Shown here: piece after piece, positions 27,960 to 35,481 of the stretch
Layout: each line of letters starts with the position of its first letter
How positions within the stretch are numbered: the stretch's first letter is position 1
NCBI GenBank assembly: GCA_018434075.1
Contig: JAHDQA010000036.1
Location: 1 to 63,372 of the forward strand
Length of the DNA stretch: 63,372 bases
Source: Tissierellaceae bacterium
Lineage (GTDB): Bacteria; Bacillota; Clostridia; Tissierellales; Tissierellaceae
Direction: 5' to 3'
The notes under the pieces: generated by a model
The model's input: only the letters and a program-made list of their open reading frames with translations
Told to the model about the DNA's origin: nothing
Databases searched by the model: none
Made by a program: the position numbers and the translations under genes

Positions 27960-29254
27960 ACTGCGTCACCCTTTACTATAGCCCACCTTAAAGCGTCTAA
28001 TTTATTTGAATTTTCATAAAGCCTTTTTGTCTTCTCATATGGATTAAGCTCATTATAACACAAATTATTAAGTGGCTCTAAATATATTCTTTCGCTTTCG
28101 TCAAGTCCATCATAGGCTAACTTCAATAATCCTTTCGCTATATCTATGATTTTGTATTCGCCATATGTGCTGAAAAGGCCATTTTTTATGATCTCTTCTT
28201 TGGCTTTTTCCACTTCTTTCAAGCTGATTTTTTTAAGTTTTTCATATAGGTAGTCTAAGTTTCTCTGATTGTAGAACAATCCTTTTATCAATGCCAAAGT
28301 GCTTAGAGCAAGCTCAAACGGCACTGAATCCATCATTCTTATCTCGATATAGGTTTTCGTTCTCACATCAGGAAAAAACATGCTAAAAATATGCTTTATT
28401 TCATCATATGTCAAGTTGTCTTCATCTATTATCTCAAGCGTCTTTTTATCTAAAGTCTTTATGATTTCTCCATTTCTTACTGTAAATATGGGAGGTCTAT
28501 TTAAAATGTAATTTGCATAATCTTGATACTTAAAGTCGTCATCTAGACTTCCAACTACAATGCCCGTCCTATCATCATCGCAATTTTCCCAAATCAAAGC
28601 GCGAGTACAGTGGTTTTCCGTTGGCTTTCCTTCAAATATAAATGCATTTTCAAAGATTGCAAACAATATCGGTGAGAGCGCATTGCTAACTCTCATTTTT
28701 TTAGCATAGTCAGCTTCATCTGTATAATCTATAGAAACTTGAGTTGCCGCTGTGCCTTTCATCATATTGTGTGCGTACTTTCCCTTTGAGTTGAAATAAT
28801 CATACATTATATTGTATCTTTCCTTGGGAATTAACTTTATTTCATCTATCCTTGTGACAGGATGATATCCTAAGTTTATTAAAGTTTGATTTTTCTCTGT
28901 GAGAATTGGCAAAAACTCATTTACAAAGTCTTTATAAATTTGTTCAATTCTCATAATAGAATTGTTCTTTTCAATACTTATCTCAAGCTGGCTCCCAGGC
29001 TCCAATGTGATATAATAATCGTCTTTATCCACTTCTATTATATGTCCATTTTCTTTAACGATATTTTTGGCATTTTTAGAGAATTCTTCCAGGCTCGATT
29101 CTACACCATCTTCTCCATAGTATGAGACTGTTCTCAAATCATCTTTATATACCACAAAATGTTCTATTTCCAGTCCTAGTTTTAAATCATTCTCTTCTTT
29201 TTCACCTGATCTTATATATTCTGCAAATCTTTTTACTAGATTTGTTTCTGTCAA
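27956..29254 (-). CDS. Glutamate-cysteine ligase (GCS2-like)
   Basis: The TTG start at 29252-29254 follows GAGGGGAT. The 432-residue protein has LGLEIEHFVV, the substrate/metal-binding LEPGSQLEIS, MMKGTAATQVSIDY and TYIEIRMMDSVP, all typical of plant/alphaproteobacterial-type GCS2 ligases that couple Glu gamma-carboxylate to Cys. It begins before the stop-adjacent end of the CDF gene (2-base gap) and overlaps the ATP-grasp gene. This predicts a low-molecular-weight thiol in an anaerobe, linked to metal efflux. Confidence 0.85.
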   Translation of the reverse strand: MTETNLVKRFAEYIRSGEKEENDLKLGLEIEHFVVYKDDLRTVSYYGEDGVESSLEEFSKNAKNIVKENGHIIEVDKDDYYITLEPGSQLEISIEKNNSIMRIEQIYKDFVNEFLPILTEKNQTLINLGYHPVTRIDEIKLIPKERYNIMYDYFNSKGKYAHNMMKGTAATQVSIDYTDEADYAKKMRVSNALSPILFAIFENAFIFEGKPTENHCTRALIWENCDDDRTGIVVGSLDDDFKYQDYANYILNRPPIFTVRNGEIIKTLDKKTLEIIDEDNLTYDEIKHIFSMFFPDVRTKTYIEIRMMDSVPFELALSTLALIKGLFYNQRNLDYLYEKLKKISLKEVEKAKEEIIKNGLFSTYGEYKIIDIAKGLLKLAYDGLDESERIYLEPLNNLCYNELNPYEKTKRLYENSNKLDALRWAIVKGDAV

Positions 29255-29256
29255 AA

Positions 29257-30444
29257 TTATCCCCTCGTTCCATCAAAGTCAACATCTATTATAACTTTGG
29301 CCCTAAGACCATTTGATACAGTTTCTATACTTTTTTCAATTTCCTCTTTGATCTTTTCAGCTATTTCTTCCTTGTCAACTTTTTCTCCATTAATAACCAC
29401 ATGTAGTTCAATGTACTTTCCATTTTCATCTTCTAAGACCCTAAAGTCATGCATGGATTCGACTCTATCGTCTTTTTTGATTATGTCTTTTACATTTTTT
29501 CTCAGCTCATATCTTTCTTTAGTCTCTTTTTCGAGCGGATCCATGTGAATAACTAGAGAAATATTGTACTTCTCTCCTAATTCTCTTTCTGCTTTGTCAA
29601 TTACATTGTGTATTGTTATTACATCTATATCTCCGGGAAATTCAACATCTACTGTACCCATGTATTTGCCTTCTCCATATGAATGGATCAAAAGATCATG
29701 AGCTCCAGTAATGTAATCATATTTTTTTAAATCTTCATATATGCTCTCAACCATTTCACGAGAAGGCGCTTCTCCAATTAATGGGCCTATTGTGTATTTT
29801 ATAAGCCCAATGCCTTGGTAAATGATAAAGAAAGAAACTATAAGACCTACAATTCCATCAATTGGAAATGTAGTGACTTGGGACAACACAATGGACAATA
29901 CAACCACACTTGTGATGAGTACATCGCCTAAAGCATCAGCGGCGGTAGCTTTTAACCCAGTCGAATTTATTTTTTCACCCAATTTCTTGTTGAATATAGA
30001 AAGCCATACTTTCGAAAATATTGAAATAATCAGTATAGTAAATGTAATGATTTCAAATTCAACAGGTTTAGGATTCCTGATTCTGTCTATTGAAGAAGTA
30101 GTGAATTGAAGTCCGACCAATATGACCATAAATGATACAATCAATGCCGCTATGTATTCTACTCTGCCATGACCATATGGATGCTCTTTGTCAGCAGGTG
30201 AATTTGATATTTTAAAACCTATCAATGTAGTTATAGAAGAAGCTGAATCGGCAAGGTTATTTACACCATCTGCTAGTACGCTTATCGAAGATATTATTAA
30301 TCCAATGATTATCTTGATAACCGACAGCATAACATTTATGACCACTCCTACAAGTCCCGCAAGATAACCTACTCTCTGTCTTACAAAAGGATCTTGATAG
30401 TTGTTGTTACCTTTTAGCACTTTCTTTAAAAGCCAATCTGTCAT
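29257..30444 (-). CDS. Cation diffusion facilitator (CDF) metal efflux transporter
   Basis: The 395-residue protein starts behind AGGAGG. It has about six transmembrane segments, metal-site motifs ADGVNNLADS and TAADALGDV in helices 2 and 5, the HPYGHGR loop, and a long C-terminal cytoplasmic domain with HVVING-type metal-binding histidines. CDF proteins export Zn, Fe, Mn or Cd using the proton gradient. It is first in the operon with the gamma-glutamyl ligase pair, so a thiol metal chaperone may feed it. Confidence 0.93.
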   Translation of the reverse strand: MTDWLLKKVLKGNNNYQDPFVRQRVGYLAGLVGVVINVMLSVIKIIIGLIISSISVLADGVNNLADSASSITTLIGFKISNSPADKEHPYGHGRVEYIAALIVSFMVILVGLQFTTSSIDRIRNPKPVEFEIITFTILIISIFSKVWLSIFNKKLGEKINSTGLKATAADALGDVLITSVVVLSIVLSQVTTFPIDGIVGLIVSFFIIYQGIGLIKYTIGPLIGEAPSREMVESIYEDLKKYDYITGAHDLLIHSYGEGKYMGTVDVEFPGDIDVITIHNVIDKAERELGEKYNISLVIHMDPLEKETKERYELRKNVKDIIKKDDRVESMHDFRVLEDENGKYIELHVVINGEKVDKEEIAEKIKEEIEKSIETVSNGLRAKVIIDVDFDGTRG

Positions 30445-30735
30445 GATCTTTCCTCCTGAAATTATTTATTTTAATAATATACCCAAGTAATACAAAATAA
30501 AACCCACTTGTATTTGCGTTCTTTTCATATATTATTACCTCATATTTGAAGTTTCATTACAAACATTTTAAATAACAAACCATTTTTGTTTTAAGTTTTT
30601 GCTCACTACAAAAAAGCCAATACAATACGCAAAAAATTGCTTAAAAACCCATTAATTTTTATACCATCTTCGATGTACTTCTGTGTCATCCTCAGCAAAG
30701 GCAGTAGCAGACATAGAGAGTACTCAAAAAGTGAA

Positions 30736-30915
30736 TCATATATCTGAGTTGTTTACTTCTCGAATAAAAATAATAAAACCATTACCTTCTTTACAGAACA
30801 TCCAACCCTGGTTTCCTAGTTCGTTCCATTGTCTTTCAAGCTCATCGCATTTGCTATCAAAGTCGAACCCTAGTTTAGATGAAAATTTCATAAATTTATA
30901 CTCATACTTTTTCAT
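30736..30915 (-). CDS. Small DUF4177-like protein
   Basis: A 59-residue frame starts with ATG at 30913-30915 behind AGGAGG. It reads MKKYEYKFMKF, then a basic-acidic helix DELERQWNELGNQGW and a final strand GFIIFIRE. This beta-helix-beta layout with the W-x(3)-LGxxGW signature is the DUF4177 family (function unknown). It is intact and has a good ribosome site although it sits in a decayed island. Confidence 0.75.
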   Translation of the reverse strand: MKKYEYKFMKFSSKLGFDFDSKCDELERQWNELGNQGWMFCKEGNGFIIFIREVNNSDI

Positions 30916-30948
30916 ATTTTTGTCCTCCTATAATTTTTTATTTTATTT

Positions 30949-31147
30949 TTACATAGACTGCTTTACACTATCTTCATAGCCACATTTTATACCACAAGGA
31001 CGATCGCTTGAAGTAGCACCTTTTATTCCTTAAAAATCACCAACTTGTCTTCATTTTTTTATTGCCATGGGCACTGTATCACTTAGTTTTGAAATTAATC
31101 TTATTGCAGCTCTAACATTAAGATGACCTTCATTAATTATTATATAG
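30949..31147 (-). pseudogene. Fragment of a secreted C39-like peptidase-type gene (copy 1)
   Basis: Minus-strand reading gives IINEGHLNVRAAIRLISKLS, a stop after AIKK, then in another frame GATSSDRPCGIKCG and a stop. The same segment recurs at 35095-35249, where it continues into a papain/C39-like ending. Only a damaged internal piece remains here. Confidence 0.6.
30992..31146. repeat. Direct repeat of 155 bases (copy 1; copy 2 at 35095-35249)
   Basis: The two segments are nearly identical over their full length, beginning CCACAAGGA and ending with TTAATTATTATATA, in the same orientation 4.1 kb apart. They flank the decayed island. Confidence 0.85.
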
Positions 31148-31282
31148 CCTTTAGCATAATTCTAAGGCCTTAGGGCTAAATTTCTTTTATAACTCAAATA
31201 TATATCATAGGATTTCCTCACTTTTTCTAGAATTATACTATATAATCACACATAATAAAAAAACGATAAGGAGAAAATCTAT

Positions 31283-31850
31283 ATGTGCCAACGTCAAGAG
31301 ATCTTTAACATAATTGAACTTTTTACTTCTCAAAAGCTTATCAATTTTTATACAAAATCTTCGATAATCTTGATCTATCTTCTTTACCCGATATGGTGAC
31401 TTCAAAATTTGATCCTAACAAATTTTCACGTCATGCTCTTTTTAGAACTTTCATTGTCATGAAATGTGAAAAGTTTGCACAAATTACTGACCTTAAAGAT
31501 TTTCTAGAAAATAATCTAATCAATGCTCAGCTTTGTGGTTTCAATATTCTTAAGCCTTTACCTTCATACTGGGTTTTTCAGATATTCATGATTTTATTCG
31601 TAATACCATTAAAGGCCATGCCTTAATTACATTAAATAAACGTGGAACAAAACCTAAAAACTTAACATCAACAGGTAATGTAATATGCGATGCTGGATTA
31701 GTAATGCATAAATATGGCAAACAATATTTTGATTCATATATTAAACAATAATTTTGCTGCCCTTTTATAACTTCTAAAGATGATTCTTTATGTCCATGTA
31801 AACATGAAAAATTCTTTAACGGTAAGAAGAACAGCTTAAACTAAGTTATA
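31283..31850 (+). pseudogene. Degenerate DDE-type transposase
   Basis: An ATG at 31283 behind AAGGAG starts MCQRQEIFNIIELF; a frameshift near 31350 leads into SSLPDMVTSKFDPNKFSRHA and LFRTFIVMKCEKFAQITDL, the N-terminal part of IS4/IS1182-like transposases. A second frameshift near 31575 leads to DIHDFIRNTIKGHALITLNK and ICDAGLVMHKYGKQ, then a stop and CPFITSKDDSLCPCKH. The central part is missing and the DDE core cannot be complete. Confidence 0.78.
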
Positions 31851-32279
31851 TCAAAATTTTTAAGCATCAATTTTACCAAGAGGATAGTCTACCCTTTTTT
31901 ATTTCTTTTATTTCAACTTAAATTCCATTTTAAATAGTTAGGCTACGCTTAATAAAAATTTAATAAAAATTGTAATAATTTAACTTTTATTGTTTTGTTT
32001 TTTCTTTAATTATGTTCATAATCTATAGTATATATGTTTTATAGAACTAAAGCCATAAATCTTAAAACAATTGTTGTAAGATTTATGGCTTTAGTTCTGT
32101 TTTGCTATGACTTTTTCGGTGCCCTCGTATATGTTTATTTCATTTTTTAGTTTACCTTCTAATTTCTCAAATTAGTTGTTTATTAGATTACTCTATATAT
32201 TCATTATATTTAATTTGCTAAGTTCAAACATATAAATTCTAAAAATAATCTCTTGATTGTTTGCAAATCGAATTAGAAT
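31851..32279. other. Non-coding stretch between the transposase remnant and the small membrane protein gene
   Basis: AT-rich with no credible frame. Its one clear structure is the long hairpin at 32043-32098, followed by GTTTTGCTATGACTTTTT, nearly repeated at 35313-35330, which may be the relic of an element end. Confidence 0.6.
32043..32098 (+). terminator. Long hairpin with 22-bp perfect arms
   Basis: AGAACTAAAGCCATAAATCTTA (arms 32043-32064 and 32077-32098) pairs perfectly, and the loop contains a further AACAATTGTT palindrome. GTTTTGCT follows. It looks like a transposon-end terminator; a sister hairpin at 35264-35308 shares the 3' flank. Confidence 0.6.
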
Positions 32280-32468
32280 CTATAACTTATATCCTAAATT
32301 TATAAGACGTACAATCATATATATATTTAATATAATTAAAGCAATAGTTACCACAATAAAAATTATAATATATAATTTATTCGGATTCTCATCATTTTTA
32401 AATTTATAGATCAATAATACAGAATTTAAGATAATAAGAGCAATCATGGCAAAAGGTAAATATAGCAT
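32280..32468 (-). CDS. Small two-helix membrane protein
   Basis: The ATG at 32466-32468 follows GGGAGGTG, giving 62 residues with two transmembrane helices (about 4-23 and 35-56) and a short charged loop, KFKNDENPNK. No family is recognised. It is divergent from the exported bacteriocin-like gene 115 bases away; small two-helix proteins beside bacteriocins are often immunity factors, but this is only suggested by position. Confidence 0.6.
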   Translation of the reverse strand: MLYLPFAMIALIILNSVLLIYKFKNDENPNKLYIIIFIVVTIALIILNIYMIVRLINLGYKL

Positions 32469-32582
32469 AAAAACACCTCCCATTTAAATAGTTGTAAAAT
32501 ATCATCATTATTGATATAATTATATCATCATTATTAACACTATAATAATTATATCATAACAATAACGAATGGGGGATTTTTT

Positions 32583-33353
32583 GTGAAAAAACATCTTAAA
32601 AAAATGGCTTTCTTATTATTGCTGACGTTTCTTTCCATGACTGTTTTACCAAGTGTAAATGCTTTTGCTGGAACAGGGAGCATTGTCACAATCAACGGTG
32701 AACAAATCTTAGTTAAACAGACTAGTAAAGAAAATATTGTTACCCAAATTAAAGATGGTAAAGTGTACGAATTTGTATATTTAAAACAAAAAGATATTGT
32801 TACAGCAACTATCAAAGAGTTAAACACAGATAAAGTAATTGAGAAAAAAGTAATCGATATTGGTCAAACAAAAGAAAAGGCTAAATCAATGGAAACAATT
32901 CAAAATCCTATTGATAAATCAGCCTTATCATCAGAAATTACTCCTTACTCAACTATAAGATCAGTCACTACAAAGTCTGGCTATTCTTATGATATTGATT
33001 CAAATGGCATTAGTTATTACAAAGATGGAAATATAAATTTACCATATACATCTATAGGAGTATATACAAATTCTACTCCAAGCAGCTTACGTAGTGCTTA
33101 CGAGTCAGACGTATCTGCAATACGTTCATTAGAGAGTAAAATATCAACTGCTTATGGATTTCAAACATTGTCAGTTATAATAGAAGCTATTATTGTTGTT
33201 ATGGCTGGTCCTTTTGGTGGTGCTCTTTCCGCATACTTATTATCACTAGGATTTGCAAGTGGCGCTATATATTTTGCATCTGACTTAGAAGCTGCAATGG
33301 CTAAAGCGGATGGAGATTTTCATTCTCTCTATGCCTATAGAATTACAGGTTAA
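32583..33353 (+). CDS. Exported protein with hydrophobic C-terminal segment, bacteriocin-like
   Basis: A GTG at 32583 behind GGGGG starts a 256-residue protein. Residues 1-29 are a Sec signal peptide with likely cleavage after NAFA. A hydrophilic Lys-rich middle follows, then a Tyr/Ser-rich part (TTKSGYSYDIDSNGISYYKD). The C-terminal 60 residues contain two hydrophobic, Gly/Ala-rich helices (VIIEAIIVVMAGPFGGALSA and a LLSLGFASGAIYF stretch). This architecture recalls the geobacillin-26-type large bacteriocins, but I cannot confirm homology. It has a strong terminator and sits alone in an otherwise decayed island, which argues that it is maintained. Confidence 0.65.
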   Translation: MKKHLKKMAFLLLLTFLSMTVLPSVNAFAGTGSIVTINGEQILVKQTSKENIVTQIKDGKVYEFVYLKQKDIVTATIKELNTDKVIEKKVIDIGQTKEKAKSMETIQNPIDKSALSSEITPYSTIRSVTTKSGYSYDIDSNGISYYKDGNINLPYTSIGVYTNSTPSSLRSAYESDVSAIRSLESKISTAYGFQTLSVIIEAIIVVMAGPFGGALSAYLLSLGFASGAIYFASDLEAAMAKADGDFHSLYAYRITG

Positions 33354-33365
33354 ATATAGCTTAAA

Positions 33366-33424
33366 TCAAATAAAAAATAATACAGCTTCCCTTATAATGG
33401 AGGATGGTATTATTTTTTATTTGA
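33366..33424 (+). terminator. Terminator after the exported protein gene
   Basis: TCAAATAAAAAATAATAC (33366-33383) and its exact complement (33407-33424) form an 18-bp stem with a T-rich 3' arm. Confidence 0.8.
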
Positions 33425-33805
33425 TTCCCTAATCCATCATAATTGTTTTCATAAGAAAGGATCTCCCAGATTTTTTTGTTTTCACAAATAACATTATATC
33501 AGAGGCTTTTCTTTTTTATTTCTCTTGTCACAAGTCACAAATGTATTATCTCATATCACTATTGTAGAAGCATACTTTAATTCGCAGGAAACTTTAAATG
33601 GCTATTACAATGTATTAAGCCAAATACTGCTGAATTTTTAATCTTTTATGGGAGAATAATGAAATGCTAATTTTTACTAAATATTAATGTAACTTTTCCC
33701 TTAGCCAAATAATCAGAGTTATAATACTTCAAGTTGACTGTCCTTCAAACAAAGTTTTTAAGTTTCTATTTATGCTCCCAAACCCATTATATAAGTTTGT
33801 ATCTA
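33425..33805. other. Intergenic stretch without a recognisable gene
   Basis: Stops occur in all frames; the longest readable piece (AYFNSQETLNGYYNVLSQ) is short and unrecognised. It may be further debris of the island. Confidence 0.5.
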
Positions 33806-34216
33806 CTATTTTACAGTTCTCCTATTATAAGTAATCTGCACAATAATTCCAATTATAATAAATAAAAAAATTATGCTAATCCAAATTTCAAATCCTGGAT
33901 TATGATGAAGTCTATATACCTCTTCCGCTTTCATTCCTTCAATAATCTTCGCTTCATTGATTCCTTTTATTATTTTCCCCAGATAGTTTCCAATAAAAAC
34001 TCCAACGACGATCCCAGTGGTCATAAATGCTGAAACTAATTGTTTATTTAAGAAAAGAAGAAATAGAACAATCCCCACTAAAATAAAATAGAATTCCCAA
34101 TTATGTGCTACCCACCCAAATAGATTTTCAGTATTCAAAACTGTAAATGCTAACAACGCGATCACTGCTAAAATAATGATCTCAATAATTGCATATACAC
34201 TTCTTTTTTGTTTCAT
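33806..34216 (-). CDS. Four-helix membrane protein of unknown function
   Basis: The 136-residue frame starts behind GAGGAGG. It has four hydrophobic segments (about 10-28, 38-56, 62-82, 108-128), with a basic N-terminus and a charged loop (IKGINEAKIIEGMKAEEVYR) before the last helix. I recognise no family. Its intact frame and good ribosome site contrast with its decayed surroundings. Confidence 0.6.
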   Translation of the reverse strand: MKQKRSVYAIIEIIILAVIALLAFTVLNTENLFGWVAHNWEFYFILVGIVLFLLFLNKQLVSAFMTTGIVVGVFIGNYLGKIIKGINEAKIIEGMKAEEVYRLHHNPGFEIWISIIFLFIIIGIIVQITYNRRTVK

Positions 34217-34911
34217 AGTTCCTCCTCATTATTCTTTGAAATTATTAATTAACAATTTTAGCTATCATCATCAAGATATATTGTGAAGTAATAAGCTGAT
34301 TATCTTTTTCAAAAATCAAGTATTTCAGTTCGCATAACATAATTTACCATTGTAACGAACTTATTGGAATTTGCTTTCCATTTTTAATGAATTAAAAGGT
34401 CACTCTTGTTCCATAGCTTTTTCAACTATTGTGGAAATTCCTTAATCAATAATCTTTAATTATGCTATTCAATGTTTTACTTTCCCCAATATCAACATAA
34501 TACATGATACTGAAATTGATATAGCAATATAATTCGCTATCTGCCTTTATCCTGCCTTAATAAACCTTAATAGATAGTATAGTCAGAACTGAGAGTAAAA
34601 GCAAGATTAATCAAGATCGTTTTTTATAAACCTTTTGTTCTATTTCGTCCAGTGGCTTATTCTGGTCCTCTACGAGAGCTAAAAAATACAATGCAAGCAA
34701 ATAATATCACAAATGCACATGTCAAATCACTCCATTACAGTCACTTTAGCGCACATATAACAGCTACAATCAGCACAATCGAAAGAATTTCACTGTGTAC
34801 GTGCATGGTAACCACTAGCCACTGTCCTTAACAAACCGTAAGCCACGGTAAAAACAAGCTTTGCCACATCATATTAAAAGCAATCCTATAATAACATTGG
34901 AATATTTATAA
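34217..34911. other. Non-coding, decayed stretch
   Basis: No credible gene is seen on either strand. The region reads as pieces of former genes with many stops and leads directly into the peptidase-like pseudogene. Confidence 0.5.
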
Positions 34912-35249
34912 CTAATTTGCCCAGTATTCTGTAGCAGATATCCATGTTGAACCAGTATTGAGTTTATAATATCTATTTACTGTATCATACCAGTCATCCA
35001 TTATGCGCATATAATGCCACCATTATTAGAATATTCTCTCCAACCTACACTAAGAATCCAGTGCCAAGAGAAAAGGCCGTCAGCTAATAATATTCCACAA
35101 GGAAGATCTCTTGTAGTAGCACTTTTTATTCCTTAAAAATCACCAACTTGTCTTCATTTTTTTATTGCCATGGGCACTGTATTACTTAGTTTGGAAATTA
35201 ATCTTATTGCAGCTCTAACATTAAGATGACCTTCATTAATTATTATATA
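34912..35249 (-). pseudogene. Remnant of a secreted C39/papain-like gene (copy 2, with C-terminus)
   Basis: After the repeat the minus strand reads ATTRDLPCGILLADGLFSWH and WILSVGWREYSNNGG, shifts frame by one, and ends YMRIMDDWYDTVNRYYKLNT with GSTWISATEYWAN before a stop. The HW-h-LSVGW segment and the final WISATEYW resemble the C-terminal half of C39-like secreted proteins of Firmicutes, with the His of the catalytic site. The N-terminal Cys half is missing and there are at least two frame breaks. Confidence 0.62.
35095..35249. repeat. Direct repeat of 155 bases (copy 2; copy 1 at 30992-31146)
   Basis: Near-identical to copy 1, including the same frame-breaking AIKK-stop, so it was already a pseudogene, or the break is old, when the duplication occurred. 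Confidence 0.85.
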
Positions 35250-35263
35250 TTTTTTTACAACAA

Positions 35264-35308
35264 AAAGGCATAACGTCTACAACAAAATGTTATAGAGGTT
35301 ATGCCTTT
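35264..35308 (+). terminator. Hairpin related to the one at 32043-32098
   Basis: AAAGGCATAAC (35264-35274) pairs with GTTATGCCTTT (35298-35308) with further pairing inside; the 3' flank AGTTCTGTTTTGCTAGGAC matches that of the earlier hairpin. Confidence 0.55.
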
Positions 35309-35385
35309 AGTTCTGTTTTGCTAGGACTTTTTTTGAGATCCTCCTAATTAAGCCAATAACATTGTGCATCTTTTTACTTAAATTT

Positions 35386-35425
35386 AAAACCTGAAACCCA
35401 TTGTTCCCAATGGATATCAGGTTTT
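35386..35425. terminator. Hairpin downstream of the 5'-nucleotidase gene
   Basis: AAAACCTGA and TCAGGTTTT enclose an inner CCATTG/CAATGG stem. T-rich on the plus side (TTTTTTGTTTT) and weaker on the minus side, so it could stop transcription in both directions. Confidence 0.6.
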
Positions 35426-35481
35426 TTGTTTTATTTAACTGTCAAAGAAAAGATCATAACATTTTATAGACTTTTTAGTGA

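Noticed and set aside
34741..34806. A 21-codon frame on the minus strand encoding a small hydrophobic peptide, reminiscent of type I toxins
   Set aside because: No good ribosome site, no antisense RNA promoter seen, and it lies in a decayed region with many stops.
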